Shown: piece after piece, positions 1 through 5,399 of the stretch
Position numbering within the stretch: position 1 is the first letter of the stretch
Layout of the letters: the number at the start of each line of letters is the position of its first letter
NCBI GenBank assembly: GCA_030604165.1
Contig: JAUVWK010000123.1
Span: 1 to 7,557, forward strand
Source: Alphaproteobacteria bacterium
GTDB lineage: Bacteria; Pseudomonadota; Alphaproteobacteria; UBA828
Length of the DNA: 7,557 nt
Reading direction: 5' to 3'
Position numbers and translations under genes: made by a program
The notes under the pieces: generated by a model
What the model saw: the letters and a program-made list of their open reading frames with translations, nothing else
Databases searched by the model: none
Told to the model about the DNA's origin: nothing

Positions 1-2
1 AC

Positions 3-629
3 CACGCCGTGGCGCTGATCATGGGCTGGCTGCGCGGCGTGGTTTCGCTCGACCGGGCGGTCAAGGCTGGGCGCTGGGAACCGAGCGCGGCCAAGCTCCG
101 GCGTGCGGCGACCATGACCGCCGGGATCCTGGGCTTGGGCCGGATCGGCAGTTGCAGCGCGCGCAAGCTGGCGGGCCTCGGGCTCCGCGTGCTGGCGCAC
201 GACATCGCGCCGCCCGCCGACCCCGGGCCCGCGACCCTGGTGGCGCTGGGTCGGCTTTTGGCGGATAGCGACGTGATCGTCGTGCATCTGCCGCTGACGC
301 CGGAGACCGAGCATCTGGTGGACTGCGAGTTCCTTGCCCGGATGCGGCCCGACGCGCTGTTGGTCAATGTCAGCCGCGGCCCCATCGTCGATACCGAGGC
401 TCTGATCGAGGCGCTCGACAAGGGCGTCATCGCCGGCGCGGCGCTCGACGTGGTCGAGGGCGAGCCGAGCCCGCCCGCCGCCATCATCGCCCGCGACGAC
501 GTCATCGTGACCCCCCATGTGGCGTTTTCCTCCGACGCCTCGCTGGCGGAGCTGCGACGCCGCGCGGCCGAGGAAGTGGTGCGCGTGTTGGCCGGCGAAC
601 TGCCCGAGAACCCCTGCAACGAACCGTAA
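3..629 (+). CDS. D-2-hydroxyacid dehydrogenase, NAD(P)-binding, 3' part (5' end outside window)
   Basis: This is the C-terminal two thirds of a D-isomer-specific 2-hydroxyacid dehydrogenase, a cytosolic family that interconverts 2-oxo acids and D-2-hydroxy acids with NAD(P)H. The frame is open to the left edge and begins with HAVALIMGWL, the usual helix before the Rossmann domain, so the GTG at 9 is an internal valine and the true start lies upstream. Numbering from the first complete codon, the dinucleotide motif GLGRIG is at 44-49, the VHLPLTPET block at 94-102, the catalytic Arg in NVSRGPIVD at 125, the Glu in DVVEGEP at about 154 and the catalytic His in TPHVA at 172. All three catalytic residues are therefore present. 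It ends with the typical NPCN tail. The pattern resembles the CtBP-like or phosphoglycerate dehydrogenase-like subgroup. The substrate cannot be read from the sequence. It converges on the acyl-CoA ligase gene with 13 bases between the stop codons. Confidence 0.93.
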   Translation, partial: HAVALIMGWLRGVVSLDRAVKAGRWEPSAAKLRRAATMTAGILGLGRIGSCSARKLAGLGLRVLAHDIAPPADPGPATLVALGRLLADSDVIVVHLPLTPETEHLVDCEFLARMRPDALLVNVSRGPIVDTEALIEALDKGVIAGAALDVVEGEPSPPAAIIARDDVIVTPHVAFSSDASLAELRRRAAEEVVRVLAGELPENPCNEP

Positions 630-642
630 GAGAATCCCCCCG

Positions 643-2271
643 CTACTCAGGCCACTGGAAATCGCTGAAGCGTTCGCGCAGGGCCGATTTGAGGAACTTG
701 CCGGCCGACGTGCGGGGGATTTCCTCGATGAAGACATAGCCCGCCGGCGCTTCCGGCACCCACCATTTGGCGAAGGTTGCCGCCAGGTGATCGGCCAGCG
801 CCTCGGGCGTCACTTCGGCCCCCTCCTTGGCCACCACGACGGCGAGCGGGCGCTCCTGCCATTTGGGGTGCGCCACCGCGATCACGGCCGCCTCCTTGAC
901 CCCGGGGTGGCCCATCAGCGCGTTCTCCAAATCCACCGAGCTGATCCATTCGCCGCCCGACTTGATCAGGTCCTTGGTGCGGTCGGTGATCTTGACGTAG
1001 CCCTCGGCGTCGATGGTGACCACGTCGCCGGTGCCGAACCAGCCGTCGTCGGTCCATTTGTCCTCGGCGCCGGCCTCGGCGTTGTGGTAGCTGGCGGCGA
1101 CCCAGGGCCCGCGCACCTGCAACTCGCCCATGGTCTCGCCGTCCCAGGGCGCCTCGCCCTTTTCGTCGACCACGCGCGCCTCGACGAACGGCACCGGCAG
1201 GCCCTGCTTGGCGCGCAGCGCATATTGCTCGTCTTCCGGCAGCGCCTCCAAATAGCCCTTGAGCGTGCTCACCGTGCCCAAGGGCGTCATCTCGGTCATG
1301 CCCCAGGCCTGGATGGTGTGCACGCCGTGCTTGTCGAAGCCCCGGATCATGGCCTCGGGCGCGGCCGAGCCGCCCACCAGCGTGCGCAGCTTGGGATGCA
1401 GCTTGCGGGCGCCGGGGTTTTCGTCGAGGGCGTTCAGGATGCCGAACCAGATGGTGGGCACGCCCGCCGCCAGGGTCACCTGCTCGCGCTCGCAAAGATC
1501 GAGTAGGCTATCGGCGTCGAGGTGGGGCCCGGGCATGATCGTCTTGGCGCCCACCAACGCGGTGGCATAGGGCAGGCCCCAGGCGTTGGCGTGGAACATG
1601 GGCACCACCGGCATCACCGTATCCTTCTGCGACAGGGCGGCGCAGTCGGTCATGCATTCGGCCAAGCTGTGCAGCACCATCGCCCGGTGCGAATAGACGA
1701 CGCCCTTGGAACGCCCGGTGGTGCCGGAGGTGTAGCACATGCCGCAGGCTTCGTTCTCGTCCAGGTCGGGATAGGCGAAATTATCCGGCGCGCCCTCGAG
1801 GAAGGTTTCGTAATTCTCGTAGCCCTCGGGCACGGGCTTGCCGGAGAGCGCCGCGACGAAGACGCGCTCGATCTCGAGGCGATCGCGAACCTGCTCGAAC
1901 AGCGGCAGCAAGACGTCGTCGACGATGATAAAGCGGTCTTCGGCGTGATTGGCGATATAGGCGATATCGTCCGCGTGGAGGCGGAAATTGAGGGTGTGCA
2001 GCACACCGCCCGAGACGGGCACGCCGAAATAGGCCTCGAGATGGACGTAGCTGTTCCACATCATGGTGGCGACGCGCTCGCCGCGCTTCAGACCCGCCTG
2101 TTGCAGGGCGGCGGCCAGCTGGCGCGAACGGCGATGCACATCGGCGTAGGTGCAGCGGTGCAGGGACTTGTCCGGCAGGCGGCTGACGATCTCGACCTTG
2201 CCGAACAGCTTGCCGGCGCGCTCCAGGATGCTGGGCAGGGTGAGGGGGTAGTCCATCATCGTGCCGTCCAT
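643..2271 (-). CDS. AMP-forming acyl-CoA synthetase (AlkK/DmdB-like long/medium-chain fatty acid or short carboxylate CoA ligase)
   Basis: This 542-residue adenylate-forming enzyme activates a carboxylic acid with ATP to an acyl-AMP and then an acyl-CoA in the cytosol. All core motifs are present. The phosphate-binding loop YTSGTTGRSKG is at 180-190 and GMTEM at 324-328. GWFGTGD is at 410-416, with Asp416 for the AMP ribose. The hinge region TDRTKD is at 429-434, followed by GGEWIS at 439-444. The catalytic Lys525 lies in TSAGKF near the C terminus. The N-terminal style (short lead, YPLTLPSIL, EIVSR) and the length match the AlkK/DmdB-type branch. Substrate chain length cannot be decided. The start was chosen at 2271 because a strong GGGGAGGA site lies just upstream. 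The reading frame runs open to 3333, but that part reads as an antisense shadow of other genes. It is divergent from the methyltransferase run. Confidence 0.95.
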   Translation of the reverse strand: MDGTMMDYPLTLPSILERAGKLFGKVEIVSRLPDKSLHRCTYADVHRRSRQLAAALQQAGLKRGERVATMMWNSYVHLEAYFGVPVSGGVLHTLNFRLHADDIAYIANHAEDRFIIVDDVLLPLFEQVRDRLEIERVFVAALSGKPVPEGYENYETFLEGAPDNFAYPDLDENEACGMCYTSGTTGRSKGVVYSHRAMVLHSLAECMTDCAALSQKDTVMPVVPMFHANAWGLPYATALVGAKTIMPGPHLDADSLLDLCEREQVTLAAGVPTIWFGILNALDENPGARKLHPKLRTLVGGSAAPEAMIRGFDKHGVHTIQAWGMTEMTPLGTVSTLKGYLEALPEDEQYALRAKQGLPVPFVEARVVDEKGEAPWDGETMGELQVRGPWVAASYHNAEAGAEDKWTDDGWFGTGDVVTIDAEGYVKITDRTKDLIKSGGEWISSVDLENALMGHPGVKEAAVIAVAHPKWQERPLAVVVAKEGAEVTPEALADHLAATFAKWWVPEAPAGYVFIEEIPRTSAGKFLKSALRERFSDFQWPE

Positions 2272-2275
2272 CGCG

Positions 2276-2283
2276 TCCTCCCC
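2276..2283 (-). promoter_or_regulatory. Ribosome binding site of the acyl-CoA ligase gene
   Basis: Read on the minus strand the sequence is GGGGAGGA, then CGCG, then ATG at 2271. It is a near-ideal Shine-Dalgarno site and fixes the ligase start within a frame that stays open for more than 1 kb further upstream. Confidence 0.8.
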
Positions 2284-2292
2284 GTCGATGAT

Positions 2293-2316
2293 TCGCCGCC
2301 CCGGGCTGGGCGGCGA
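2293..2316. repeat. Perfect 9-bp inverted repeat with a 6-base loop
   Basis: TCGCCGCCC (2293-2301) and GGGCGGCGA (2308-2316) are exact reverse complements around the loop CGGGCT. In the ligase transcript this hairpin would sit about 10 bases upstream of the Shine-Dalgarno site. It could be a leader structure or an operator. On the plus strand only a TTTT at 2321-2324, five bases downstream, follows it, so it is a poor terminator. Such GC palindromes can also arise by chance in DNA this rich in G+C. Confidence 0.5.
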
Positions 2317-2369
2317 TCGGTTTTGCCTGTCGCTCTTCACGCGATGATGCCCGAACTGTGGGCCATCCT

Positions 2370-2433
2370 TCAACCGGTCAGGCATCAACCGGCGCGACAG
2401 GCCGGGATCAAAGCCATGCCGAGCCTCCGGTTG
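2370..2433. repeat. Three copies of heptamer CAACCGG (two direct, one inverted)
   Basis: CAACCGG occurs at 2371-2377 and 2386-2392 on the plus strand, 15 bases apart and each preceded by T. Its exact reverse complement CCGGTTG is at 2427-2433, 41 bases from the second copy. The spacings are close to one and a half and four helical turns, which would suit a regulator in the divergent promoter region. Alternatively, the second and third copies simply form the base of the hairpin described separately. Confidence 0.4.
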
Positions 2434-2438
2434 TTTTT
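2386..2438 (+). terminator. Candidate leader attenuator: imperfect hairpin followed by T5
   Basis: The left arm is CAACCGG (2386-2392), a 6-base bulge, then AGGCCGG (2399-2405). The right arm is CCG (2419-2421), one bulged A, GCCT (2423-2426) and CCGGTTG (2427-2433), followed directly by TTTTT (2434-2438). About 14 pairs can form in total. The signal points towards the 215-residue protein gene and ends 61 bases before its ATG. It could therefore be a premature terminator in that gene's leader, if transcription starts upstream of 2386. The bulge makes this uncertain. Confidence 0.33.
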
Positions 2439-2499
2439 CCAGCGGCGATTGGGGATGCTTGGCGCGGGCACGTATCACGTTGGCAAGGATCGCTCGACC

Positions 2500-3147
2500 A
2501 TGGCGCAGATCGCCGATCTCGGGACCCGTATCGAGCTGGTCTCCATGGACCCGCACTGCCATGACATCTCGATCGGGCTCTATGAACAAGGCGCGGCGGA
2601 TGGGGCGCCGGTGTTTCTGGTGCATAGCTATAGCGGCCAGGCGGGGACGGTGGAGCGGCTCGCCTTCGTCACGCGGGCGATGATGGCGCTGGGCGGCATG
2701 GCGGCCGCGCCGGGCGGGGCGCAGCGGCTGCGCTTTGCCTGTGGCAGCGCGCACCGGTTGGCTTGCCGGCGGGTCTTTCTCGAAGCCTGCAAGGTCAAGC
2801 CGGAGACCAGCCCCGAGGCGCGGCCGCTCTCGATCTATGACAAGACGTCGGGGCGCAGCATCCGCGTCGAGGGCTCGGGTGGCGGCGCCTATCGGCTCGG
2901 CGCCGACGGCGCCGACGACGGCAGGCAGCGGCGTGTCGCCGCGGTCGCGGCTGGGCTGGTCAAGCTCGGCGAGATGCGGACGATCGGTGACAATGGCGAC
3001 GGCGTTGCCTTCGCTTGCGGCCACGCGCACGATGCGCTGGTTGGGCTGCTGCTGGTGCGTGCGCTCAATGTGCGGGCGACGATGCGCGAGCAGGAGGCGG
3101 TCGCCGGCCGCGGCGTGCTCGCCGCGCCCAGTGCCCAGAGCAGCTGA
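2500..3147 (+). CDS. Unrecognised 215-residue protein with internal duplication and FACGxAH motifs
   Basis: I do not recognise a family. The frame has strong G/C third-position bias and stands directly ahead of the methyltransferase genes, 31 bases from the next start. The protein has two related halves. RLAFVTRAMMALGGM (53-67) aligns without gaps to RVAAVAAGLVKLGEM (145-159), and FACGSAH (79-85) aligns to FACGHAH (171-177), both at an offset of exactly 92 residues. Each half also starts with a likely beta hairpin (DISIGLYEQ near 22-30, LSIYDKTSG near 110-118). Other notable residues are DPHCHD at 17-22 and Cys at 20, 81, 89, 97 and 173. There is no signal peptide or membrane segment, so it is probably cytosolic. 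The start at 2500 rests on AAGGA at 2485-2489; in-frame ATGs at 2455 and 2416 are alternatives. Its position suggests an accessory or substrate-related role in the corrinoid system, but no function can be assigned. Confidence 0.72.
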   Translation: MAQIADLGTRIELVSMDPHCHDISIGLYEQGAADGAPVFLVHSYSGQAGTVERLAFVTRAMMALGGMAAAPGGAQRLRFACGSAHRLACRRVFLEACKVKPETSPEARPLSIYDKTSGRSIRVEGSGGGAYRLGADGADDGRQRRVAAVAAGLVKLGEMRTIGDNGDGVAFACGHAHDALVGLLLVRALNVRATMREQEAVAGRGVLAAPSAQSS

Positions 3148-3165
3148 TGCGACGTTCGGTGAGGG

Positions 3166-3171
3166 AAGGAG
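3166..3171 (+). promoter_or_regulatory. Ribosome binding site of the UroD/MtaA-family gene
   Basis: AAGGAG lies 7 bases before the in-frame ATG at 3179. A nearer ATG at 3174 is out of frame, and the next in-frame Met is at 3203, so this site favours 3179. The frame is open well upstream, but that part overlaps the preceding gene. Confidence 0.75.
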
Positions 3172-3178
3172 AAATGGG

Positions 3179-4228
3179 ATGACGACGGAAGCGGTAGGGC
3201 CGATGACGAGCCGCGCGCGCGTGCTGGCGGCGCTGCGCCGCGAGCCGGTGGACCGCACGCCAGTCTGCAATCCCACCTCGGTCGCCACGGTGGAGCTGAT
3301 GGACTTGGTGGACGCGCCGTTCCCGCTCGCCAACCGCGATCCCGAGCTGATGGCGCGCCTGGCGGCGACCAGCTACACCGAGCTCGGCTTCGACAGCATC
3401 ATGCCGGTGTTTTCCATCATTCAGGAATCCTCCGCCCTCGGCTGCAACATGCAATGGGAGCAGAAGGACAACTGGCCGACCGTGCGCATGAGCGAGCCGA
3501 TTTGGCGGGACGCGGACGACATCCGGATCCCCAACGATTTTCTCCTGCATCCCGACATGGTTTGCGTCCTGGACGCGATCCGTATCCTGAAAAAGCGCTT
3601 TGGCGACGAGGTGGCCATCATCGGCAAGACCATGGGGCCCTGGACGCTCGGTTATCATTGCTTTGGCGTCGAGGCGTTCCTGCTCATGTCGCTGGACGAC
3701 CCCGGCAAGACCAAGCTCTGCCTCGACCGCATGAAGGAGGCGACGCTGCAGTTCGGGCTGGCCCAGATCGAGGCCGGCGCCGACGCGCTGACCCTGCCCG
3801 ATCACGCCACGGGCGACTTGGTGAGCGGCGAATATTACGCGCGGTATCTCAAGGACCTGCATGTGGAGTTCGCCGAGCGCCTGCCGGTGCCGTTGATCCT
3901 CCATATCTGCGGCCGCACGATAGACCGCATGGACTACATCGCCCAAACCGGCATGGCGGCCTTCCATTTCGATTCCAAGAACGCGCCCGACGAATCCATG
4001 ACCGTGATGCACGACCGGATCGCGCTGGTCGGCAACATCAACAACCCGGAAACCCTGTTCGCCAAGGGCCCCGAGGTGGTGCGGCAAGAGGTGCTCAAGA
4101 ATTTGGAGGCCGGGGTGCAGCTGGTCGGGCCGGAATGCGCTATCCCGCTGCAAACCTCGATCGAAAATCTGCTCGAGATTTCGCAAACCGTGCGCGAGTG
4201 GCATGGCGCGCGCGGCCGCGCCCATTGA
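3179..4228 (+). CDS. UroD-fold corrinoid methyltransferase, MtaA/CmuA family
   Basis: This 349-residue protein belongs to the uroporphyrinogen decarboxylase-fold methyltransferases (MtaA, MtbA, CmuA N-terminal domain), cytosolic zinc enzymes that move methyl groups to or from a corrinoid protein. The N-terminal TSRARVLAALRREPVDR (10-26) is the usual opening of the family. The zinc-ligand pattern is visible: His242 and Cys244 in LHICGR, and Cys320 in GPECAIP, with a spacing like that of archaeal MtaA/MtbA. The presence of this Cys/His set argues against a true heme-pathway decarboxylase. No corrinoid domain is fused, unlike CmuA; instead the corrinoid protein is the next gene, 41 bases on. Because an MtrH-like enzyme two genes further on can pass the methyl group to folate, I infer that this protein is the substrate-to-corrinoid enzyme. 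The substrate (methyl ether, amine, thioether or halide) cannot be read from the sequence. Confidence 0.9.
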   Translation: MTTEAVGPMTSRARVLAALRREPVDRTPVCNPTSVATVELMDLVDAPFPLANRDPELMARLAATSYTELGFDSIMPVFSIIQESSALGCNMQWEQKDNWPTVRMSEPIWRDADDIRIPNDFLLHPDMVCVLDAIRILKKRFGDEVAIIGKTMGPWTLGYHCFGVEAFLLMSLDDPGKTKLCLDRMKEATLQFGLAQIEAGADALTLPDHATGDLVSGEYYARYLKDLHVEFAERLPVPLILHICGRTIDRMDYIAQTGMAAFHFDSKNAPDESMTVMHDRIALVGNINNPETLFAKGPEVVRQEVLKNLEAGVQLVGPECAIPLQTSIENLLEISQTVREWHGARGRAH

Positions 4229-4269
4229 TCGCTTAGCCAAAACATTATCGGACCGAGGACCGGGGGAAG

Positions 4270-5019
4270 ATGGCGCAGCTTTCCGACATTACCAATGCGG
4301 CGATTCGGCGCGAGATCGAGGACTTTCTCGAGCGCCCGGAGGAGATCGCGCGCACGGTCGAGCTCTTCGCCCGGGTCAGCCCGCTGATGCAGGAGATCGC
4401 GGCGGCCCTGATCGAAGGCGACAATGGGGCCGTCGACCGGCTGACCGTGCAGGCGCTCGACCAGAGCGTCGAGGCGCTGGAGATCATGGACGACGGCCTG
4501 ATCGCCGGCATGGGTATCGTCGGCATCAAGTTTCGGGAGAGCTTCATCTTCGTGCCCGAGGTGCTGGCCTGCGCCCGGGCCATGAAGGCGGGCATGGCCC
4601 ATATCGAGCCGATCCTCTCGGCCGCCGGGGTCGAGCCGATCGCCACGGTGATCATGGGAACGGTGAAGGGCGATCTGCACGATATCGGCAAGAATCTCTG
4701 CATCATGATGCTGCGCGGCGCCGGCTTCGAAGTGATCGATCTCGGCGTCGATACCTCGGACGACGCGTTCATCGAGGATGTCGAAAAGCACTGCTCGCCG
4801 ATTCTCGGCATGTCGGCTTTGCTGACCACCACCATGCCCAACATGGGCAAAACCATCGAGGCCTTGATCGATGCTGACTTACGCGACGAGGTGCAGATCA
4901 TGGTGGGCGGCGCACCGGTGACGCAGGAGTTCGCCGACGACATGGGCGCCGACGGCTACGGCAAGGATGCGCTCGACTGCGTCGCGCTGGCCAAGCGGCT
5001 CGCCGAGGCGGCGGGGTAG
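4270..5019 (+). CDS. Corrinoid (cobalamin-binding) methyl carrier protein, MtaC/MetH-B12-domain type
   Basis: This 249-residue protein carries the methyl group on a bound corrinoid between the two methyltransferases. A helical B12-binding cap domain covers about 38-115 (MQEIAAALIEGDNGAVDRL onward). A Rossmann-like B12 domain covers about 123-245. It has the signature GDLHDIGKN at 134-142, with His137 as the predicted lower cobalt ligand, then SALLTTTM at 182-189 and VGGAPVTQEFADDMGADGYG at 212-231, which line the nucleotide tail. Around 35 residues, probably helical, precede the cap domain, making it longer than typical MtaC-type proteins of about 210-215 residues. The ATG at 4270 follows GAGGA at 4255-4259. 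It lies 41 bases after the UroD-family gene and 15 before the next gene, so cotranscription is likely. Co(II) inactivation normally requires a reductive activator, and none is in the window. Confidence 0.94.
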   Translation: MAQLSDITNAAIRREIEDFLERPEEIARTVELFARVSPLMQEIAAALIEGDNGAVDRLTVQALDQSVEALEIMDDGLIAGMGIVGIKFRESFIFVPEVLACARAMKAGMAHIEPILSAAGVEPIATVIMGTVKGDLHDIGKNLCIMMLRGAGFEVIDLGVDTSDDAFIEDVEKHCSPILGMSALLTTTMPNMGKTIEALIDADLRDEVQIMVGGAPVTQEFADDMGADGYGKDALDCVALAKRLAEAAG

Positions 5020-5034
5020 CGGGCGGCGCGGGCG

Positions 5035-5376
5035 ATGGCCAAAATCGACAAGCAAGATTATCAGAAACGACTGGACCGCATCACGGCGCTGTTCTCCGAC
5101 ATGGTGGTCCAGGCCGACGAGCAGTCGCGCCAACGCTGCCCGTACCGCGACCGGCACGACCGGTGCACCGCCGAGTTTCGCTGCCGCAACCAGGCGCCAC
5201 CCGAAACGCGGGACGGACCGGCCGGCGAGGGGTCGGGCGACGCGCTTGCCGGTTGCGCTCATGACGGCGGCTTCGACTACCGCGACGCCTGGGAGAGCGA
5301 CCCCGAAACCTACCGGCGGGCGAAGGACAAGCTGAAGCAGGTGAAGCACGCCGCCATCAAGCGGCGGGCCGAATAA
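5035..5376 (+). CDS. Unrecognised 113-residue cysteine-containing protein
   Basis: I do not recognise this small protein. It is charged and probably soluble. A helical N-terminal part (about 5-32) leads to a cluster with Cys35, Cys44 and Cys50 (CPYRDRHDRC, then EFRCRNQ). A variable Gly/Pro-rich linker (about 54-70), a fourth Cys at 74 with a His two residues later, an acidic DYRDAWESDPETYRR stretch (81-95) and a basic Lys/Arg-rich C-terminal helix follow. Four Cys suggest a metal site, either zinc or an Fe-S cluster, but no standard CxxC pair is present. It sits 15 bases after the corrinoid protein gene and 23 bases before the pterin methyltransferase gene, in the same direction, so cotranscription is very likely. 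A role as partner or electron donor of the corrinoid protein is possible but is only inference. The Shine-Dalgarno site is weak (GCGGG-like), so translation may be coupled to the preceding gene. Confidence 0.75.
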   Translation: MAKIDKQDYQKRLDRITALFSDMVVQADEQSRQRCPYRDRHDRCTAEFRCRNQAPPETRDGPAGEGSGDALAGCAHDGGFDYRDAWESDPETYRRAKDKLKQVKHAAIKRRAE

Positions 5377-5399
5377 GAACTGAAGCACGGGAGTGCCGG

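Larger units (their letters stand above)
2272..2499. promoter_or_regulatory. Divergent intergenic control region between the acyl-CoA ligase and the methyl-transfer gene run
   Basis: This 228-base region lies between two genes read in opposite directions, so it must carry promoters for both. No convincing -35/-10 pair is visible by eye. It contains a 9-bp hairpin, three CAACCGG-type heptamers and a hairpin with a T-run, each listed separately. Plus-strand ATGs at 2416 and 2455 are in frame with the downstream gene and could extend it leftwards. Only the ATG at 2500 has a purine-rich AAGGA (2485-2489) at an acceptable distance, so the region is treated as non-coding. Confidence 0.5.

Noticed and set aside
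9..629. A complete dehydrogenase gene starting at the GTG at position 9.
   Set aside because: The two codons upstream (His-Ala) continue the conserved family helix and the whole N-terminal substrate domain is missing, so the gene is cut by the window edge.
2300..2499. A cobalamin riboswitch in the leader of the corrinoid gene run; AGGCCGGGATCAAAGCC (2399-2415) faintly resembles a B12 box.
   Set aside because: Only the outer GCC-GGA-GCC spacing matches. The other conserved riboswitch blocks are not visible, and the leader upstream of it is short for the class. A covariance-model search would settle it.
2897..2924. Short tandem GGCGCCGAC-like repeat in the 215-residue protein gene.
   Set aside because: It encodes a Gly-Ala-Asp linker (GADGADDG) between the duplicated halves. 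This is low-complexity coding DNA, with no sign of a mobile or regulatory repeat.
2272..3333. The minus-strand frame of the ligase stays open for about 350 more codons upstream, suggesting a much longer ligase or an N-terminal fusion.
   Set aside because: The added residues are rich in Arg, His and Pro with no recognisable domain, they lie antisense to better coding frames, and a near-ideal ribosome site fixes the start at 2271. Long antisense frames are common in DNA this rich in G+C.
3065..4240. A 391-codon minus-strand reading frame opposite the UroD-family gene.
   Set aside because: Its translation is a His/Arg/Gly-rich shadow with no motif, while the plus strand shows clear family motifs and zinc ligands.
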